DNA from: Phycisphaerales bacterium | GTDB lineage: Bacteria; Planctomycetota; Phycisphaerae; Phycisphaerales; UBA1924 | Assembly: GCA_007693765.1 (NCBI GenBank) | Contig: RECZ01000113.1 | Location: 1 to 54,327 of the forward strand | DNA length: 54,327 nucleotides | Reading direction: 5' to 3' | In this document: piece after piece, positions 43,233-50,972 of the stretch | How the letters are laid out: each line of letters starts with the position of its first letter | Numbering within the stretch: position 1 is the stretch's first letter | The notes under the pieces: generated by a model | What the model saw: the letters and a program-made list of their open reading frames with translations, nothing else | Databases searched by the model: none | Told to the model about the DNA's origin: nothing | Translations under genes and position numbers: made by a program

Positions 43233-43866
43233 CCAACGCCTCCCGCCCCCACGGGATGTCGAACCGCTCGCGTGTGCGCACGTACGTCAAACCCGCCATG
43301 CGTCCCACCGCCCGCAGCCGCTCCGGGTCGATCCTGTACCGCTCGTCGACGACGCCGTCGCGCACAAAGACGTGCACCACGCGACCGATCACCACGTTGC
43401 CGCCCCCGGGGACGCCCGGGTTCAGGCGCACCACGTGCGTCGTCTCGCACTCGAAGCACACCGGCGCGAGCGCCACGCGATCGGGGCGCACCCGCGCGCT
43501 CGGGGCGCGCTCCAGGCCCGTCATCTCGAACTCGCTCTCGCCGTAGGGCAGGTCTTCCGCCGCCGCGGCCATCTGGCGCTCGTACGCCTCCGTCGTCACG
43601 TTCACCACGAACTGCCCAACGCCCCCCTCGCTCGCCGGCTTTGCGTTGCGCAGCGTGTCCTTCTCAGTCCCCGACGGGCTGTTGGAAGGGCAGAACAACA
43701 GCGACATCGGGTCCGAGCCGATCCCGTTATAGAACGAAAATGGCGCCAGGTTGTACCGGCCGTCGGGCGACACGGTGGACACCAGCGCGATCGGGCGCGG
43801 CACAATCGCGCCGATCAGCAGCTTGTACCGCTCCTGCAGTTCGATCAACGACGGGTCGATTTCCAT
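43225..43866 (-). CDS. Flavin reductase-like FMN-binding protein
   Basis: 213 residues of the flavin reductase/DIM6-NTAB split-barrel family. Recognisable parts are GAIVPRPIALVSTVSPDGRYN, the FNM-binding segment around PFSFYNGIGSDPMSLLF, and the VVNVTTEAYERQM helix. It binds FMN and probably reduces it or acts on a small substrate; no oxygenase partner is nearby. The ATG at 43866 follows TACACT by 6 nt, with no Shine-Dalgarno, again suggesting a leaderless message. The final codons and stop run into the repeat patch. Confidence 0.88.
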   Translation of the reverse strand: MEIDPSLIELQERYKLLIGAIVPRPIALVSTVSPDGRYNLAPFSFYNGIGSDPMSLLFCPSNSPSGTEKDTLRNAKPASEGGVGQFVVNVTTEAYERQMAAAAEDLPYGESEFEMTGLERAPSARVRPDRVALAPVCFECETTHVVRLNPGVPGGGNVVIGRVVHVFVRDGVVDERYRIDPERLRAVGRMAGLTYVRTRERFDIPWGREALGD

Positions 43867-43936
43867 GCCCGCAGTGTACGGCCCGCGCGCGCCAATCGGC
43901 GCCCACCGCGCAGCGGGCCGCGGCGGCCCCTCCGAT

Positions 43937-44614
43937 TCACGCGCCCGTCTTCTCCAGCCGCCACAACCCCTTGTCGATGTCGAGCAGGTCGGCGCGCAGT
44001 CGACCCGGGTACATCCCCAGCCACGCCTCCACGCACGCCCGCTCGCCGGGGCGCCGGCCGTCGTCGAGGATGATCGTCGCGCCGACGTTGATCGAATCCC
44101 ACAGCAGGGGCAGCGCGGGCGCCCGGCGTGGGCGCCCGTCCGTCGCCGGTGGGCCGTCGATGAACACCACGTCGTAGGGCCCCTCGGCCCGGGCAGCGCT
44201 GCAGCGCGAGTACCACGCGAACTCCTCACCCCCGATCCGCACACCGCTCGGACGCAACGGCGACACGAGCACGCTCGCGCGGCGTTGCAGCCCGTGCCGG
44301 CGCAGACGACGCCGGACGATCCTCGCCCACGCGCACGAATGCTCCATGCAGACGATCCGCGCATCCGTGCCAACTTCTTCGATCGCTCTCGCCATGACCA
44401 ACGTCGACGTGCCCGGCCCGCACTCGAGGACCCGCCGCACCGGGGGCGCCGACGCCAGCGACGCCAACAACGCGCCCGTGCGCGGCCCAACGCCGCCGAC
44501 CGGCCACCCGTCGACGCCGACCCCGCAGTCGGGCCTCGTGCGCACAACGCCGACCGCGCATGCCATCGCGATGTTCAGGTGATGCCGCCCCGCCGTTGCG
44601 ATGCCGTCCAACAT
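43937..44614 (-). CDS. Class I SAM-dependent methyltransferase-like protein
   Basis: 225 residues from the ATG at 44614 with AGGA about ten bases upstream. Motif I is RVLECGPGTSTLVMARAI, motif II ARIVCMEHSCAW, then YDVVFIDGPPA and ATIILDDGRR, the order seen in Methyltransf_24-type enzymes. A 60-residue N-terminal region lacks recognisable features. The substrate is not known; the acidic metal-site pattern of catechol O-methyltransferases (IDG, DD) is partly present. Located 70 bp before the flavin reductase gene on the same strand. Confidence 0.72.
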   Translation of the reverse strand: MLDGIATAGRHHLNIAMACAVGVVRTRPDCGVGVDGWPVGGVGPRTGALLASLASAPPVRRVLECGPGTSTLVMARAIEEVGTDARIVCMEHSCAWARIVRRRLRRHGLQRRASVLVSPLRPSGVRIGGEEFAWYSRCSAARAEGPYDVVFIDGPPATDGRPRRAPALPLLWDSINVGATIILDDGRRPGERACVEAWLGMYPGRLRADLLDIDKGLWRLEKTGA

Positions 44615-44750
44615 ACTCGAACGCTTCCTGTGCGAATCGAAGCGGTGGTGCTCCACCACCATTGGTCGCCGATCGTTCTTCGGGCGTCAAGGGCGTCGAT
44701 TGCGTGCGGCGGCGTCGAGAATCAGTCGCAACAGCCCGTTTCGATGCGTA

Positions 44751-45911
44751 TCAGGCCGTGCCGGCCTTTTCATGGCGGAGTTGGCCGCACGCCGCGGCGA
44801 TGTCGCGCCCGCGGCTGGCGCGGATGTGGGTGTTGACGCCCCGACGGCGCAGGATCTCCTGAAAGGCGCGCACGTCCTCCGTCCCCGGGCGCGCGTAGGG
44901 GATGCCCGCGACCTCGTTGTAGCGGATGAGATTGACGTTGGCCCGACCGCCGGCGCGCCGTCGCATCGCCTGCACCACCTCCGCGAGTTGCTCGGCGTGC
45001 TCGGCCCGGTCGTTCACGCCGCCGAGCAGGATGTACTCGAGCGTCACCTCCCGCCCGGTCTTTTTGAACCACACCGAGCACGCGTCCAGCAGCGTCTCCA
45101 CGGTGGTGAACTCCGCCCACGGGATGAGCTCACGCCGCAGGTCGTCGTTGGGCGCGTGGAGCGACAGGGCCAGCGTCACCGGCAGGTCCACCTCGCGCGC
45201 CAGCCGCTCGATCGCCTGCGGCAGGCCCACCGTCGAGACGGTGAGCTTGCGCGCCGAGATGCCCATGCCCCAGTCCGCCGCCAATGTGTGCAGCGCGTGC
45301 GCCACCGCGTTGAAGTTCGCGAGCGGTTCGCCCATGCCCATGAAGACGACGTTGGTGATCCGGCCGACCTCGGGGAGGCGCGCGAGCCGCCACACCTGCT
45401 CGACGATGCGCCCGGCGCTGAGGTTGCCGTCCAGCCCGCCCATGCCCGAAGCGCAGAAGCGGCAGCCGACGGGGCACCCCACCTGACTCGAGACGCACGC
45501 CGTGCGCCGGTCATCGGTGGGGATCATCACCGTCTCGGTCTGACGCGTGGGGTCGCCGCCCGCGCCGAGCAGCGGCAGGGCGACGCCCGCAACGCCCGTC
45601 GCGCCCCCGGAACCTCCCGCCCCCGTCGCGCGGCCCTCCTCCGACCACTCAATAAGCAGTTTCTGCGTGCCGTCGCTGGCCGACTGATGCGCGAGCTCGT
45701 CGCCGGAGAGGAAGGTCATGCCCTCGCGCAGCGTCGCGCGGTCGCGGGCGCTGAGGTTGGTCATCGCGTCTGGATCGACGACGCCCTTGCGGTACACCCA
45801 GTCGAGGATCTGCCCCGCCCGGTAGTTCCCCCCGGAGATCCCCGCCTCGGCGCACCACGCGCGCAGCGACTCGGGCGTGTGCTGGAAAATGTGCTGGTCG
45901 GGGTGGCGCAT
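44751..45911 (-). CDS. rlmN: Dual-specificity RNA methyltransferase RlmN
   Basis: 386-residue radical-SAM enzyme that makes 2-methyladenosine at A2503 of 23S rRNA and at A37 of some tRNAs. The cluster motif is CxxxCxxC at Cys146, Cys150 and Cys153 (CPVGCRFC), after the family segment CVSSQVG. GMGEPLANF, SLHAPNDDLR and the C-terminal catalytic Cys in ACGQLRHEK are intact. A Gly/Ala-rich segment at about 92-125 replaces a normally short link before the radical-SAM domain. The ATG at 45911 is chosen; TACGAT ends 7 nt upstream (leaderless type). The unused upstream frame is non-coding. Confidence 0.94.
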   Translation of the reverse strand: MRHPDQHIFQHTPESLRAWCAEAGISGGNYRAGQILDWVYRKGVVDPDAMTNLSARDRATLREGMTFLSGDELAHQSASDGTQKLLIEWSEEGRATGAGGSGGATGVAGVALPLLGAGGDPTRQTETVMIPTDDRRTACVSSQVGCPVGCRFCASGMGGLDGNLSAGRIVEQVWRLARLPEVGRITNVVFMGMGEPLANFNAVAHALHTLAADWGMGISARKLTVSTVGLPQAIERLAREVDLPVTLALSLHAPNDDLRRELIPWAEFTTVETLLDACSVWFKKTGREVTLEYILLGGVNDRAEHAEQLAEVVQAMRRRAGGRANVNLIRYNEVAGIPYARPGTEDVRAFQEILRRRGVNTHIRASRGRDIAAACGQLRHEKAGTA

Positions 45912-46060
45912 GGGGGGGATCGTAGCCGCCGCCGGCGCCGACTTCGTGGAGGCGTGGGCTGCCCGCTGAGAATGCGTGAAAATCAGGCGTGTTTCGGCGT
46001 CAGGCGTGACGCCCGTCGCACGCAGGCGCCGAACATGTTGCGCGGCGCCGTTCCGGTCAC

Positions 46061-46083
46061 CTCTCCCGACTACGTCGGGAGAG
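46061..46083. repeat. Extragenic palindrome, 10-bp perfect arms
   Basis: CTCTCCCGAC-TAC-GTCGGGAGAG, followed by GGCCGGGTGAGGG. The CTCTCCC / GGGAGAGG / GGTGAGGG combination is of the kind seen as dispersed extragenic palindromes in many high-GC bacteria. No T tract follows on either side. Confidence 0.6.
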
Positions 46084-46238
46084 GCCGGGTGAGGGCACCT
46101 GCCTCGCTCCATGAACGACCGCGCCTCGTCTTTGCAACAGCGGGCGCGGGTGCGTTCGGAGTGCGTGCCTTGATTGGTGTCCCGGTGATCTATTGGGTTG
46201 CTGCGAGCCGAGCACTGAGGAAGAGGAGTGGGGGGAGA

Positions 46239-46259
46239 GGACGGGCGGGACGCCCGTCC
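46239..46259. repeat. Extragenic palindrome, 8-bp perfect arms
   Basis: GGACGGGC-GGGAC-GCCCGTCC, 39 bp after the ispH stop. It may help end ispH transcription, but no T tract follows on the minus strand. Confidence 0.5.
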
Positions 46260-46297
46260 CAATAGGTTTTTCTGGGTTGAACGCGGCGCGCTTTGGC

Positions 46298-47332
46298 TCA
46301 GGTCTGTCCGATGGTCAGCGGCGTGGCGCCGTAGCGATCCGCCGTGATCTCGTAATGCCCCACGCGGATGCGTCGTTCTTCGGGGTCCACGCCGCGGTCG
46401 CGCATCATGTGCTTCAGGCTGGCGGGGAGGCCGAACTCCTGATCCTCGTCGAAGACGTCGCGCATCTCGATCGTTCCGCCGTACTTGTCGATCAGTCGTT
46501 TGCAGATGCCCGCGACGAGGTCCTCCGGCGCCGACGCCCCGGCCGTCACCAGCACCGTCTCCTCGCCGTGGAACAGGCCCTCGTCGAGCTCCGAGACGTC
46601 GTCGAGCAGGTGCGCGGGCACGCCCACGTTGCGCGAGATCTCCGTCAGCCGCACCGAGTTGGAGGAGTTCTTCGACCCCACCACCAGCACCAGGTCGCAC
46701 TCGGGCGCGATCTGGCGGACCGCGGCCTGCCGGTTCGTCGTCGCGTAGCAGATGTCGCTGCTCGGCGGCGACTTGATGTTGGGGAACGCCCGCTTGAGCG
46801 CATCGATGATCACCCCGGCGTCGTCGGTGCTGAGCGTCGTCTGCGTGAGGTACACGAGCTTGTCGGGGTCGTCAATGCGCAGGCCGCGGATATCGTTGGG
46901 CGATTCGACGACCTGGATCGCGTCCGGCGCCTCGCCGCGCGTGCCGACAACCTCCTGGTGGTCCGCGTGCCCGACGAGCAGGATCTGGTACCCCTGCCGG
47001 GCGTAGCGGATCGCCTCCATGTGCACCTTCGTCACCAGCGGGCACGTCGCGTCCACCGTGCGCAGGCCGCGCGACGCCGCCTGCTCGCGCACGGCCGGGG
47101 AGATGCCGTGCGCCGAGAAGACGAGGATCGAGCCCTCGGGGGCGTCGGCCACGTCCTCGACGAAGGTCACCCCGCGGTCGATGAAGCGGTGCACGACGTG
47201 CTTGTTGTGCACGATCTCGTGGTAAACGCAGATCGGGTCGTCCGGGCACAACTCGATGAGCTGGTTGACGACGTCGATCGCCATGTGGACGCCGGCGCAG
47301 AAGCCGCGAGGGTTGGCGAGGAGGATGCGCAT
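46298..47332 (-). CDS. ispH: 4-Hydroxy-3-methylbut-2-enyl diphosphate reductase
   Basis: 344 residues; the last MEP-pathway enzyme, giving isopentenyl and dimethylallyl diphosphates by reductive dehydroxylation on a 4Fe-4S cluster. Cluster cysteines are Cys12 (RGFCAGV), Cys97 (DATCPLV) and Cys195 (DICYATTNRQ). Substrate residues correspond to His42 (YHEIVHN), His75 (SAHG), and His125 with Glu127 (GHADHQEV). The ATG at 47332 gives the canonical N-terminus. The gene is divergent from hpnC (122-bp gap), where a minus-strand TATGAT (47417-47422) may be its -10 box. Confidence 0.97.
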   Translation of the reverse strand: MRILLANPRGFCAGVHMAIDVVNQLIELCPDDPICVYHEIVHNKHVVHRFIDRGVTFVEDVADAPEGSILVFSAHGISPAVREQAASRGLRTVDATCPLVTKVHMEAIRYARQGYQILLVGHADHQEVVGTRGEAPDAIQVVESPNDIRGLRIDDPDKLVYLTQTTLSTDDAGVIIDALKRAFPNIKSPPSSDICYATTNRQAAVRQIAPECDLVLVVGSKNSSNSVRLTEISRNVGVPAHLLDDVSELDEGLFHGEETVLVTAGASAPEDLVAGICKRLIDKYGGTIEMRDVFDEDQEFGLPASLKHMMRDRGVDPEERRIRVGHYEITADRYGATPLTIGQT

Positions 47333-47454
47333 GGGTCGTGGCGCCGAGGGGGAGGTGTTCGGGTGCGAGGGCCCGCCGAGCGTGCGTCGGACTCGACGAA
47401 ACGGGCGTTGTGACGCATCATAGCCCGATCGGGCGCCGCCGCGCCCCCGCACCC

Positions 47455-48507
47455 ATGCCGCACGCCACCACCCAGCACGACGCACCGTCGCCGCCCGCAT
47501 CACGGGGGCGTGGCCGCACGCGCCGCGGCCAGAGCCTCGCCGACATGCTGGCGCAGTGGGGCCCCGACGCCGATCCCGCCGCGCCCTCGCTCGACGAGGC
47601 GCGCCGCACCGTCCGCGCTCTCGCGCTCGGGCACTACGAGAACTTCCCCGTCCTCTCCCGCCTCGTCCCCGACGACCTGCGCGACGACTTCGCCGCCGTC
47701 TACGCCTTCTGCCGCTGGTCCGACGACCTCGCCGACGAAACCGGCGCCGACGACGCGGCCCGGGCCCGCTCCCTCGAACTGCTCGCGTGGTGGCGCGCCG
47801 GCCTCCGCGCCTGCGCCGCGCACGCCCGGGGCGACGCCCAGGACCCGCCGCGCCATCCCGTGTACGTCGCCCTCGCGCAAACCATGCGCGCCCGCGAACT
47901 CGACGAGGCGCCCTTCCACCACCTCCTCGACGCCTTCGAGCAGGACCAGCGCATCATCCGCTACGAGACGTGGGCGCAGTTGATGGGCTACTGCGAGGGC
48001 AGCGCCAACCCCGTGGGGCGGATCGTGCTGGCCCTCGCCGGCCACACCGGCGCCAAGCCCGGCGACGACGAGCGGCTGGCGATGTCCGACGCCACCTGCA
48101 CCGCGCTGCAACTGGCGAACTTCTGGCAGGACGTAAGGCGCGATCTCCTCGAACGCGGCCGCGTCTACATGCCCAGCGCCGAAACGGGCATCGACGCGAC
48201 GACCCTGCGGGCGTGGTCGCACCGCGACGACGACCCCAACGCCCGCGTGCGGTTCATCCGGGCGCTGCGGCCGCTGGTGTGCCGCACCCGCGAGTTGTTC
48301 GTGCAGGGGCGCCCGCTGGTGCGCACGCTCGATGCGCGCATCCGCCCCGTCGTCTGGCTCTTCGGCGCCGGGGGCGAGCGCATCCTCACGAAGGTCGAGC
48401 GAGCCGGCTGCACCACGCTGTGGGCACGCCCGCGCCTCACCGGCGTCGAGAAGGGCGCCCTCGTCGCCCGCGCCGCGGCCGGCCTGTACCCGGGGGCACG
48501 GGCATGA
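47455..48507 (+). CDS. hpnC: Squalene synthase HpnC
   Basis: 350 residues of the squalene/phytoene synthase family. First aspartate motif YAFCRWSDDLADE (about 83-95) and second motif NFWQDVRRDLLERGRVYMP are intact. By the HpnCDE pathway, HpnC turns presqualene diphosphate into hydroxysqualene. The ATG at 47455 is the likely start; the N-terminal 45 residues are low-complexity and probably disordered. Its stop overlaps the hpnD start (ATGA), so the three genes form a tightly coupled operon. Confidence 0.92.
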   Translation: MPHATTQHDAPSPPASRGRGRTRRGQSLADMLAQWGPDADPAAPSLDEARRTVRALALGHYENFPVLSRLVPDDLRDDFAAVYAFCRWSDDLADETGADDAARARSLELLAWWRAGLRACAAHARGDAQDPPRHPVYVALAQTMRARELDEAPFHHLLDAFEQDQRIIRYETWAQLMGYCEGSANPVGRIVLALAGHTGAKPGDDERLAMSDATCTALQLANFWQDVRRDLLERGRVYMPSAETGIDATTLRAWSHRDDDPNARVRFIRALRPLVCRTRELFVQGRPLVRTLDARIRPVVWLFGAGGERILTKVERAGCTTLWARPRLTGVEKGALVARAAAGLYPGARA

Positions 48508-49493
48508 GCAGCGTCGCCCGCACAGACCGAAACGCCCCCCGGGCCACGCCCGCGCCCGCGGGCGGCCCCGCCGATGCGCGCCTGACGCGCGCGCGCGAAG
48601 TCTGCCGCGACATCACCAAGCGCGAGGCCGGCAACTTCTACTGGGGCCTGCGCCTCACGCCCGAGCCCCGTCGATCCGCGCTCTACGCCATCTACGCGTG
48701 GATGCGCCGCGCCGACGACGAGGCCGACGGCGCAGCGCCCGTCGAAGAGCGCCGCGCCCTGCTGCGCAGCCGACGCGCCACCCTCGATAAGCTCCGCCGC
48801 GCCGGCGCCCAGCCGCCCGACGACCCCGTCTGGCTGGTCCTGCACGACACGCTCACCCGCTACGACATCGGTGTTGCGCCCTTCGAGGCGATGCTCGACG
48901 GCCTCGAGGAAGACCTCGATCACACGCCGTACGAAACCCGCGACGACCTCGCCCGCTACTGCCGGCGCGTCGCCTCGACCGTGGGCGTGGCGTGCGTCTC
49001 GGTGTGGGGCCTGCGCGACGGCGTCGCGCGCGACGAGGCGCTGGGGCTCGCCGAGCGACGCGGCGTCGGCTTCCAGATCACCAACATCCTGCGCGACATC
49101 GCCGAAGACCTCGGGCGCGGCCGCGTCTATATCCCCAGCAGCGACCTGCGCGCCCACGACCTCACCGCCGACGACCTGCGCGCCTGGAAGCACCCCGAGC
49201 GCTGCGCCGAATTGGTGCGCAGCCTGTGCGCATGGGCGCGGGCGGAGTATCAGGCGTCGGCGCCGCTCGACACGATGATCGACCCCGCCTGCCTGCCCAC
49301 CCTCCGCGCGATGACCAGCATCTACGCCGGCCTGCTCGACCGCATCGAGCGCGACCCCCAGCGCGTGGTGCGCGAGCGTGTGCGCCTCTCGAAGGCCAGA
49401 AAACTCACCATCGCGATCGGCGCCGTCGCCGGCGCGAAACTCGGCGCCGGGCGCAGCGGCGCCGGGGCCCCCGCGGGGCGTGAGGGCGCGTGA
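48504..49493 (+). CDS. hpnD: Presqualene diphosphate synthase HpnD
   Basis: 329 residues. The aspartate motifs YAIYAWMRRADDEADG (Asp71, Asp72, Asp75) and QITNILRDIAEDLGRGRVYIP bind the Mg-diphosphates of farnesyl diphosphate. HpnD joins two farnesyl diphosphates to presqualene diphosphate, supplying HpnC. The start overlaps the hpnC stop and its own stop overlaps the hpnE GTG (GTGA). A Gly/Ala-rich C-terminal tail follows the last helix. Confidence 0.93.
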   Translation: MSSVARTDRNAPRATPAPAGGPADARLTRAREVCRDITKREAGNFYWGLRLTPEPRRSALYAIYAWMRRADDEADGAAPVEERRALLRSRRATLDKLRRAGAQPPDDPVWLVLHDTLTRYDIGVAPFEAMLDGLEEDLDHTPYETRDDLARYCRRVASTVGVACVSVWGLRDGVARDEALGLAERRGVGFQITNILRDIAEDLGRGRVYIPSSDLRAHDLTADDLRAWKHPERCAELVRSLCAWARAEYQASAPLDTMIDPACLPTLRAMTSIYAGLLDRIERDPQRVVRERVRLSKARKLTIAIGAVAGAKLGAGRSGAGAPAGREGA

Positions 49494-50938
49494 GCCAGTC
49501 GCGCCCGGACGTGATCGTCGTCGGCGGGGGCGTGGCCGGGATCGCGGCGAGCGTGCGCCTCGCCGGCGAGGGCGCCCGCGTGCTGCTGCTGGAGACGCGC
49601 AAGAAACTCGGCGGCCGCGCCACGTCCTTCACCGATGTCCGCACCGGCGAGACGCTCGACAACTGCCAGCACGTCGCCCTCGCCTGCTGCGTGAACTACC
49701 TCGACCTGTGCGCACGCCTGGGCGTCGACCACCTGCTGCGCTGGACGGAGGAGATCCACTGGGCCGAGCCGGGCGGGCGCATCAGCACCATGCGCCCCGG
49801 GCCGCTGCCCGCGCCCGGGCATTTCACGGGCTCGATGCTGCGGGCGACGTTCCTCGATCTCTCTGAGAAGCGCGCGATCGCGGGCGCCATGCTCGCGATC
49901 CTGCGCACGCGCGAGGCGTCGGGCACGTTCGGCGACTGGCTGCGCGCCCGCCGCCAGCCGGAGCGGGCAGTGCGCCGGTTCTGGGAGCCCGTCGTCGTCA
50001 GCGCCTGCAACCTCGGGGTGGACCGCGTGGACGCGTCGTGCGCGATCAAGGTCTTCCGCGACGGTTTCCTCGCCGCGCGCGACGCCTCGCGCATGAGCGT
50101 CGCCGGCGTGCCCCTCGTGCGCCTGTACGACCCCGCCGAGCGGGCTATCCACGACGCGGGCGGCGAGGTGCGGCTGGGCGTGAGCGTGTCGCGCGTGGGG
50201 GAGACGAGCGTCACGACCGATGCGCACGAGACGATCGTCGCCGAGCGTGTGATCTGCGCTGTGCCGCCCGAACGGGGCGCGAAGATCATCGACGCCGACC
50301 TGCGCGTGCGCGACACCCGCCTGCACGCGCTGGAACGTTTCACCCACAGCCCCATCCTGGGCGTACACCTCGAACTCGACCGCCCTGTGATGGATCTGCC
50401 CCACGCCGTGCTGCTCGACCAGCGCACCCAGTGGGTCTTCAACAAGGACGAGACGCCCCCGCCCCCGGAAGTTGCTCGGGACGGGGCCGTCATCGGTGGA
50501 GATGTTTCCGGGGGAGGCACGGGGGCCACTTCCGGGGGCGGGGGCGCCTCCGGGGGGCAGCGCCTGCACGCGGTGGTCAGCGCCGCGGACGAGTGGATGG
50601 GCCTCACCGAGGAGGAGATCGGCGCCCGCGTGCTCGAAGACGTGCGCGCCTGCTTCCCGCGCGCGCACGACGCATCGCTGGTGCGCGTGCGCGCGGTGAA
50701 GGAGAAACGCGCCACCTTCGCCGCCACGCCCGAGGTGGAGCGCATCCGCCCGACGATCACCGGCGAGACATCGCTGCTGCTGGCGGGCGATTACACCCGC
50801 GTCGGCTGGCCCGCCACGATGGAGGGCGCAACCCGAAGCGGCTACCTCGCCGCCGCGGCGTGCCTGGGCAAGGACGAGGCGTGGGCGCTGTCCCCGGACC
50901 TCGCCCCGGCCCTGTTGCCGCGAATGCTACGTAGGTAA
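49490..50938 (+). CDS. hpnE: Hydroxysqualene dehydroxylase HpnE
   Basis: 482 residues from the GTG overlapping the hpnD stop. The FAD-binding motif is VIVVGGGVAGIAASVRLAG near the N-terminus, followed by GGRATSF and LDNCQHV; the C-terminal FAD signature is LLLAGDYTRVGWPATMEGA. HpnE reduces hydroxysqualene to squalene. Residues about 322-353 are a Pro- then Gly-rich insert (PPPPEVARDGAV, SGGGTGATSGGGG) between the QWVFNKDE strand and the HAVVSAADEW strand that are normally close together; it is encoded by a DNA element with perfect 19-bp inverted ends. Confidence 0.93.
   Translation: MSQSRPDVIVVGGGVAGIAASVRLAGEGARVLLLETRKKLGGRATSFTDVRTGETLDNCQHVALACCVNYLDLCARLGVDHLLRWTEEIHWAEPGGRISTMRPGPLPAPGHFTGSMLRATFLDLSEKRAIAGAMLAILRTREASGTFGDWLRARRQPERAVRRFWEPVVVSACNLGVDRVDASCAIKVFRDGFLAARDASRMSVAGVPLVRLYDPAERAIHDAGGEVRLGVSVSRVGETSVTTDAHETIVAERVICAVPPERGAKIIDADLRVRDTRLHALERFTHSPILGVHLELDRPVMDLPHAVLLDQRTQWVFNKDETPPPPEVARDGAVIGGDVSGGGTGATSGGGGASGGQRLHAVVSAADEWMGLTEEEIGARVLEDVRACFPRAHDASLVRVRAVKEKRATFAATPEVERIRPTITGETSLLLAGDYTRVGWPATMEGATRSGYLAAAACLGKDEAWALSPDLAPALLPRMLRR
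50454..50546 (+). repeat. In-frame palindromic element inside hpnE
   Basis: CGCCCCCGCCCCCGGAAGT (50454-50472) is repeated as its exact reverse complement at 50528-50546, leaving 55 bp between. The word TTCCGGGGG occurs a third time inside (50506-50514). The whole 93 bp is a multiple of three, has no in-frame stop, and encodes the Pro/Gly-rich loop of HpnE. Confidence 0.75.
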
Positions 50939-50972
50939 GCCGACGGCTCGCGCACACACATCTGGCGTGTGG

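Larger units (their letters stand above)
45912..46297. other. Gene-free region with extragenic palindromes
   Basis: This 386-bp stretch between rlmN and the ispH 3' end has no convincing gene. It holds two perfect palindromes (46061-46083 and 46239-46259) and otherwise nothing recognised. Confidence 0.5.
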
